8,307 nucleotides of DNA, taken from Hyphomicrobiales bacterium. GTDB taxonomy: Bacteria > Pseudomonadota > Alphaproteobacteria > Rhizobiales > Xanthobacteraceae. This document shows positions 4,513 to 8,307 of this stretch, piece after piece (position 1 is the first letter of the stretch; each line of letters begins with the position of its first letter). Under the pieces are notes generated by a model, which worked only from the letters and a program-made list of their open reading frames with translations, did no database searches and was not told the origin of the DNA. Location: NCBI GenBank assembly GCA_023266695.1, contig JAHFPO010000106.1, positions 1-8,307 on the forward strand. Direction: 5' to 3'. The position numbers and the translations under genes were made by a program.

Positions 4513-6006
4513 TCAGAGATCGTGCCCTGAATAGGAGCAATTGAAGGATTTGTTGCAGAGCGGGAAGTCGGCGACGATGTTGTTCTCGACCGCCGCCTCC
4601 AGGAGCGGCCACTGGAACCAGGACGGATCACGCGGATGGCAGCGGGCGATGGTGCCGTCGACGGCGAGCCGCACCCACACCAGCACGTCGCCGCGGAAAC
4701 CTTCGACCAGCGCCATTCCTTCCCGCGCCTCGTTCGCGGGAGCGATCACGGCTTCGATCTTGCTGCGCGGAAGTGAATCGAGAATCTGCAGAATGAGCGA
4801 AAGGCTCGCCTCGATCTCGTCGATCCTCACGCGCAGACGCGCGTCGACATCGCCGGCGTGATAGATCGGCACCTTGAAGGAGAGCGTGTCATAGGGCGCA
4901 TAGGCGAGATCGCGCCGGACGTCGAAATTGCGCCCAGCGGCGCGGCCGACGTAGCCGCCGGGGGCGAAACGGCGGGCGAGCTCGGGCGCGACCACTCCGG
5001 TCGTCACCGTGCGGTCGAGCAGCGAAGGCGTTCCGTCATAGAGCGCCACGAGCTCGCGGAAGCGCGGCGCGAGTTCCTCAACGAGGGCGCGGATGCGCGT
5101 CGCTCCATCCTTGGAAAGATCGACCGTCAGCCCGCCCGGCACGATGCAGTCGCGCATCATCCGGTGGCCGAAGCAGAAGTCGGCGGCGGCGAGCACTTCC
5201 TCGCGCAGAATGCCGCAATGGGCATGGATCAACACGAACGAAGCGTCGTTGCAGATGGCTCCGAAGTCGCCGAGGTGATTGGCGAGGCGTTCGATCTCGG
5301 CCATGAGCGCGCGAATATGGACGGCCCGCGCCGGCGGCTCGATCTCGAGGGCGGCCTCGATCGCGTGCGCGAAGGCATAGGCATAGGCGACGGTGGAATC
5401 GCCGGAGACGCGGCCGACGAGCGTCGTGGCGCGGTCGAGTGTGGCGCCCGCCATCAACCCCTCGATCCCCTTGTGGACATAGCCGAGGCGCTGTTCCAGC
5501 CGTACCACCGCCTCTCCATTGGCGGTGAAGCGGAAGTGACCCGGCTCGATGATGCCGGCGTGCACCGGTCCGACCGGGATTTGATGCAGACCTTCGCCCT
5601 CGACCGGAAGGAAGGCATAGTCCTTTTGCTTCACCGCGGCACGCTTGCCGCCGGAGAGCGGCGCCGCGCGCTCCCAGGCACCGTGGTCGAGCCAGGGCCG
5701 CACGTCGCCAAGTCCATCGGGCTCGTAGCCGAAGAGATCGCGGATCGCCCGCTCAAGCCGGATCGCGGGGGCGTGGCGGTTGCCGACCGAGGGATAACGC
5801 CCGCCCTCGACCGCGACGGTCAGTTGTTCAAGTTCCTTGTCGCCGGCTGCGCGCACGACCATGTGAACGCAATCGGTGTCGGCGAAAAGCGCCATCAGCT
5901 CGCCCTCGCCGCGTCCGAGCGCCGCGGAGCGCTCGATCCACGCCTTGGCGTCGATATGGCGGCGCGGCGAGCCTTGAATGGTGGTCTTGCGGCGAGGTTC
6001 AGCCAT
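4513..6006 (-). CDS. hyfG: HyfG/HycE-like fused NuoC-NuoD large subunit without NiFe-binding cysteines
   Basis: Peripheral-arm subunit of 497 aa. Residues 1 to about 130 match the NuoC-like 30-kDa domain, and about 131-497 the NuoD/hydrogenase large-subunit domain, with GPVHAGIIEPGHFRF (146-160), RLGYVHKGIEGLM (173-185) and the AEIERLANHLGDFGA block (236-250). In true NiFe hydrogenases, motif L1 is RxCGxC and L2 is DPCxxC. Here L1 reads R-V-S-G-D-S (199-204), with S201 and S204 in the cysteine positions. At the C terminus SFNCSYSGHDL (487-497) aligns without gaps to SLDPCYSCTDR of HycE (from memory), giving S491 and G494 at the ligand positions; C490 is one residue off. The protein ends there, without the cleavable tail of HycE. 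It is therefore probably not a hydrogenase but an Ehr-type subunit. The start ATG at 6006 is 4 nt after the hyfF stop, with GGTGA overlapping that stop. Confidence 0.94.
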   Translation of the reverse strand: MAEPRRKTTIQGSPRRHIDAKAWIERSAALGRGEGELMALFADTDCVHMVVRAAGDKELEQLTVAVEGGRYPSVGNRHAPAIRLERAIRDLFGYEPDGLGDVRPWLDHGAWERAAPLSGGKRAAVKQKDYAFLPVEGEGLHQIPVGPVHAGIIEPGHFRFTANGEAVVRLEQRLGYVHKGIEGLMAGATLDRATTLVGRVSGDSTVAYAYAFAHAIEAALEIEPPARAVHIRALMAEIERLANHLGDFGAICNDASFVLIHAHCGILREEVLAAADFCFGHRMMRDCIVPGGLTVDLSKDGATRIRALVEELAPRFRELVALYDGTPSLLDRTVTTGVVAPELARRFAPGGYVGRAAGRNFDVRRDLAYAPYDTLSFKVPIYHAGDVDARLRVRIDEIEASLSLILQILDSLPRSKIEAVIAPANEAREGMALVEGFRGDVLVWVRLAVDGTIARCHPRDPSWFQWPLLEAAVENNIVADFPLCNKSFNCSYSGHDL

Positions 6007-6010
6007 CCTC

Positions 6011-7459
6011 TCACCCGAGCAGCCGAGCGACCTGTTCGAACCAGCGCACGAACGGCCACGGCAGCCAGACGCCGGCCACCAAGACGATCGCGATGTGGAT
6101 ATAGATCGGCACCAGCGTTGCCGTCGGCTGTTCCGAGGGCCCGGTTGGCTCGCCGAACAGCACCCCTTGCAGGCGCCAGATGAGCGCGCCGAAGGCGACC
6201 AAGAGGCCGAGACCCAACAGGACCGCAAGCAATGGTTGGCGCGCGAAGGTCGAAGTCACCAGCATGAATTCGCTGGTGAAAATCCCGAACGGCGGCAGCC
6301 CGGCGATCGCGACCACACAGAGCCCGAAAGCCACGCTGAGCGCCGGATGGCTCACCGACAGGCCGCGGATCTCGGCGATCCTCTGCGTGCCTTTCGCCTG
6401 CGCGATATGGCCGACGGCGAAGAAGATCGCGGACTTGGTGAGCGAATGCATGGTCATGTGCAGGAGCCCGGCGAAGTTCGCGATCGGTCCGCCGATGCCG
6501 AAGGCGAAGGCGACGATGCCTATGTGCTCGATCGAGCTATAGGCGAAGAAGCGTTTGATGTCGCGCCGCCGGTAGAGCATGAAGCCCGCGAAAATAAGCG
6601 AGGCGAGCCCCAGGATCACCATCAAGGGGCCGGGCGTCACCGCGTCGGCGTTCGCCGCGAGCAGCACCTTGAAGCGCAGGAGCGCGTAGAGCGCGACATT
6701 GAGCAACAATCCCGAAAGCACGGCCGAGATCGGGGTTGGACCTTCGGCATGGGCGTCCGGCAGCCAAGCATGCAGCGGCACCAGACCGGCCTTGGTGCCG
6801 TAGCCCAGGAGCAGGAACACGAAGGCGATATTGAGGAGTGCCGCGTCGAATTTGGCCGCGTGCTCGATCAGCACGGTCCAGACCATGGCGTCGAGCCCTT
6901 CACCGACCACCGGCTGGGCCGCGAGATAGACCAAGATGGTGCCAAAGAGGGCGAGCCCGATGCCGACACTGCCGAGGATGAAATATTTCCAGGCCGCCTC
7001 CAGCGCCTCGTGGGTGCGGTAGATGCCGACCATCAACACGGTCGTCAGTGTCGCGAACTCGATCGCGACCCACATCAAGCCGATATTGTTGGCGATAAGC
7101 GCCAGGTTCATCGAGAACATCAGGATCTGGTACATGGCGTGATAGAAACGCAGATAAGTCGGCGTGAGCCTTCCGCTCTCGAGTTCGTGCGCGATGTAGC
7201 TGGCGCTGAACACGCTTGTCGTGAATCCGACGAAGGTGGTCAACACGATGAAGACGTTGTTGAGGTCGTCGACGATTAGATATTGTCCGGGTACCGGCCG
7301 CCCAGCGAGCAACGACGCCGCGGCGAGAAACGTGAGAAAAGCGGCGAGCATGTTGAGCCGCGCCGAGACCCGATAGCCCGGCACAGCCGCGAGCAGCGCC
7401 GCCGCGCTAGCCGGGATTGCCAGCACCGCCGCGAGGGCGAGATGGGAATACTCGTTCAT
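6011..7459 (-). CDS. hyfF: HyfF-like antiporter-type membrane subunit (NuoL/M/N family)
   Basis: Proton- or cation-translocating membrane subunit, 482 aa, with about 13-14 hydrophobic helices, related to NuoM/NuoL and to the Mrp antiporters. The family block GTKAGLVPLHAWLPDAH (221-237) followed by AEGPTPISAVLSG (238-250) is complete. Residues matching the proton path of NuoM are E134 (WVAIEFATL), K223 (GTKAG) and E398 (TSEFML); H312 and H338 are also in conserved contexts. At the place of the NuoM helix-8 lysine (LKTAAYGLLRF, from memory) this protein has N254 in LNVALYALLRF; this may be typical of HyfF. K342 in HSLTKSAIFF is also seen. The start ATG at 7459 overlaps the hyfE stop as ATGA, with GGAGA 6 nt upstream. 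Only one antiporter-type subunit is visible; a HyfB homologue would be expected upstream, outside the window. Confidence 0.94.
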   Translation of the reverse strand: MNEYSHLALAAVLAIPASAAALLAAVPGYRVSARLNMLAAFLTFLAAASLLAGRPVPGQYLIVDDLNNVFIVLTTFVGFTTSVFSASYIAHELESGRLTPTYLRFYHAMYQILMFSMNLALIANNIGLMWVAIEFATLTTVLMVGIYRTHEALEAAWKYFILGSVGIGLALFGTILVYLAAQPVVGEGLDAMVWTVLIEHAAKFDAALLNIAFVFLLLGYGTKAGLVPLHAWLPDAHAEGPTPISAVLSGLLLNVALYALLRFKVLLAANADAVTPGPLMVILGLASLIFAGFMLYRRRDIKRFFAYSSIEHIGIVAFAFGIGGPIANFAGLLHMTMHSLTKSAIFFAVGHIAQAKGTQRIAEIRGLSVSHPALSVAFGLCVVAIAGLPPFGIFTSEFMLVTSTFARQPLLAVLLGLGLLVAFGALIWRLQGVLFGEPTGPSEQPTATLVPIYIHIAIVLVAGVWLPWPFVRWFEQVARLLG

Positions 7460-8118
7460 CCCCGGTCTCCCCGGAAGCGATCGAGCGCGCTCACATCGAC
7501 GGTGTCGAACCGTTCGCGAATCCGGAACAGGAAGATGCCGATCACGATGAAGGCGATCAGGACCGAGAAGGCGACCGAAATCTCCACCACGAACGGCATG
7601 CCCCTGGCGCCGGTGGCGGCAAGGATGAGGCCGTTCTCGAGCGACATGAAGCCGACTACCTGACTCACGGCGTTTCTCCGCGTCACCATCATCAGGAGGC
7701 CGATGAGCACCACCGAGAGCGCGAAGGCCAAATCCTCGCGCGCGAGCGGGTCGGCTCCGGCGGTGGCCTTGAGCATCACCACCATCGAAAGCGCGACCAG
7801 CCCCATGCCGGCGAGCATGGTGAGTCCGATGCCGCCGACGGTTTCGATCTCGCGGTGAATGCCGAGGCGCACGATGATCCGGTGCAGCGCCAAGGGTACG
7901 ATCACTCCCTTGAAGACGAGCGCGATCGCCGCCGTGACGAAGAGGTGCGGCGCGCCCTGGATGAAGGCCTGCCAGGCGACCGAGAGCGCGAGCACCACGG
8001 CATGGAGCGCAAAGACGTTGAGGAGCGCGGTGAGGCGGTCCTGGTAGAGCTGGATGAAGCTCACCAGCACCAGCGAACCCGCCAGCAGATGGGCGATGTC
8101 GAAGATGAGACCGCGCAT
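7456..8118 (-). CDS. hyfE: HyfE-like membrane subunit (NuoK-related C-terminal part)
   Basis: Integral membrane subunit, 220 aa, close to the usual length of hydrogenase-4 component E (about 216). About six hydrophobic segments are seen, beginning LAGSLVLVSFIQLY and ending in AFSVLIAFIVIGIFLFRIRERF. The C-terminal half resembles NuoK, which lies between the heel and the antiporter-like subunits in complex I. Notable polar residues inside helices are E161 of the GFMSLENGLIL segment and E179 of FVVEISVAFSVL, positions that recall the conserved membrane glutamates of NuoK. The ATG at 8118 follows the hyfC stop with no gap, and its end overlaps hyfF by 4 nt, so the three genes are translationally coupled. 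It shows no sign of damage. Confidence 0.91.
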   Translation of the reverse strand: MRGLIFDIAHLLAGSLVLVSFIQLYQDRLTALLNVFALHAVVLALSVAWQAFIQGAPHLFVTAAIALVFKGVIVPLALHRIIVRLGIHREIETVGGIGLTMLAGMGLVALSMVVMLKATAGADPLAREDLAFALSVVLIGLLMMVTRRNAVSQVVGFMSLENGLILAATGARGMPFVVEISVAFSVLIAFIVIGIFLFRIRERFDTVDVSALDRFRGDRG

Positions 8119-8307
8119 CTAGAGGCCCCGCGACACGAACAGCAGGAGCGTTCCGAGCAGTCCCAGCATCGAGGCGATGCCGAGAAACTCGGGCACCCGG
8201 AAGACCCGCATCTTGGCGATCGAGATTTCGAACAAGGCGAGCAGCAAACCGCCGACCGCCAGCTTCAGCGGATAAAGGCTGAGACCGACAAGAAAGGCCT
8301 GGGCTTC
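8119..8307 (-). CDS. hyfC: HyfC/HycD-like subunit (NuoH family), C-terminal end only
   Basis: The last 62 codons of a membrane subunit of the NuoH/HyfC family, which anchors the peripheral arm and forms the site next to HyfI and HyfG. The readable part has two hydrophobic helices flanking the family signature LLLALFEISIAKMRVFRVPE, then FLGIASMLGLLGTLLLFVSRGL and TAG. The FEISIAKMR-x-FR-VPEFL block is characteristic of HyfC/HycD as recalled, rather than of NuoH from the standard nuo operon. The stop is directly followed by the hyfE ATG. The start and most of the gene lie beyond position 8307. Confidence 0.85.
   Translation of the reverse strand, partial: EAQAFLVGLSLYPLKLAVGGLLLALFEISIAKMRVFRVPEFLGIASMLGLLGTLLLFVSRGL

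Noticed and set aside
4513..6006. Functional NiFe hydrogenase call
   Set aside because: Gene order suggests hydrogenase-4, but the metal-ligand cysteines are absent, so the label is kept only as a homology name.
4858..6183. Long open frame on the plus strand (441 codons)
   Set aside because: Antisense to hyfG, whose identity is certain. Low-complexity composition and no recognisable motif.
5978..7279. Long open frame on the plus strand (433 codons)
   Set aside because: Antisense to hyfF. It is charged and His/Gln/Asp-rich because it mirrors hydrophobic codons; it has no family similarity.

Overview
The window is a gene-dense, high-GC stretch in which every supported gene lies on the minus strand. 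It therefore reads right to left, from position 8307 down to 1. Protein similarity and the hyfC-E-F-G-I layout fit an alphaproteobacterium, probably of the Rhizobiales/Rhodospirillales type. This is an inference from recognised families; no rRNA or other taxonomic marker is present. No mobile element, CRISPR array, tRNA or rRNA is seen.

Region 1 (8307-3960) is a tightly packed operon for a membrane complex of the hydrogenase-4/complex I superfamily. It holds the end of a HyfC/NuoH-like subunit, then HyfE, HyfF (antiporter-like), HyfG (fused NuoC+NuoD-like large subunit) and HyfI (NuoB-like Fe-S subunit). Junctions are 0 nt, a 4-nt overlap, 4 nt and 7 nt. The large subunit lacks all four cysteines that hold the NiFe centre in true hydrogenases, whereas the Fe-S cysteines of HyfI are intact. 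No HyfH ferredoxin subunit lies between G and I. The complex is best read as an Ehr-type (energy-converting hydrogenase-related) ion-translocating complex of unknown electron donor and acceptor, not as a hydrogenase. This is the most interesting part of the window.

Region 2 (3921-3000) is a small copper module on the same strand: a DUF2946 protein with a Cys/His cluster, followed by a secreted PCu(A)C copper chaperone. It begins 38 nt after hyfI with no terminator seen, so read-through from the hyf-like operon is possible.

Region 3 (2905-2015) holds an OsmC-type peroxiredoxin and then an orphan AbrB/MazE-type DNA-binding protein. The latter has a strong promoter overlapped by a long palindrome that looks like an autoregulatory operator.

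Region 4 (1897-1) is an RND efflux operon: a periplasmic adaptor (MdtA-like) followed by the N-terminal 208 codons of an MdtB/MdtC-like RND pump that runs out of the window. A candidate promoter and nested repeats precede the adaptor.
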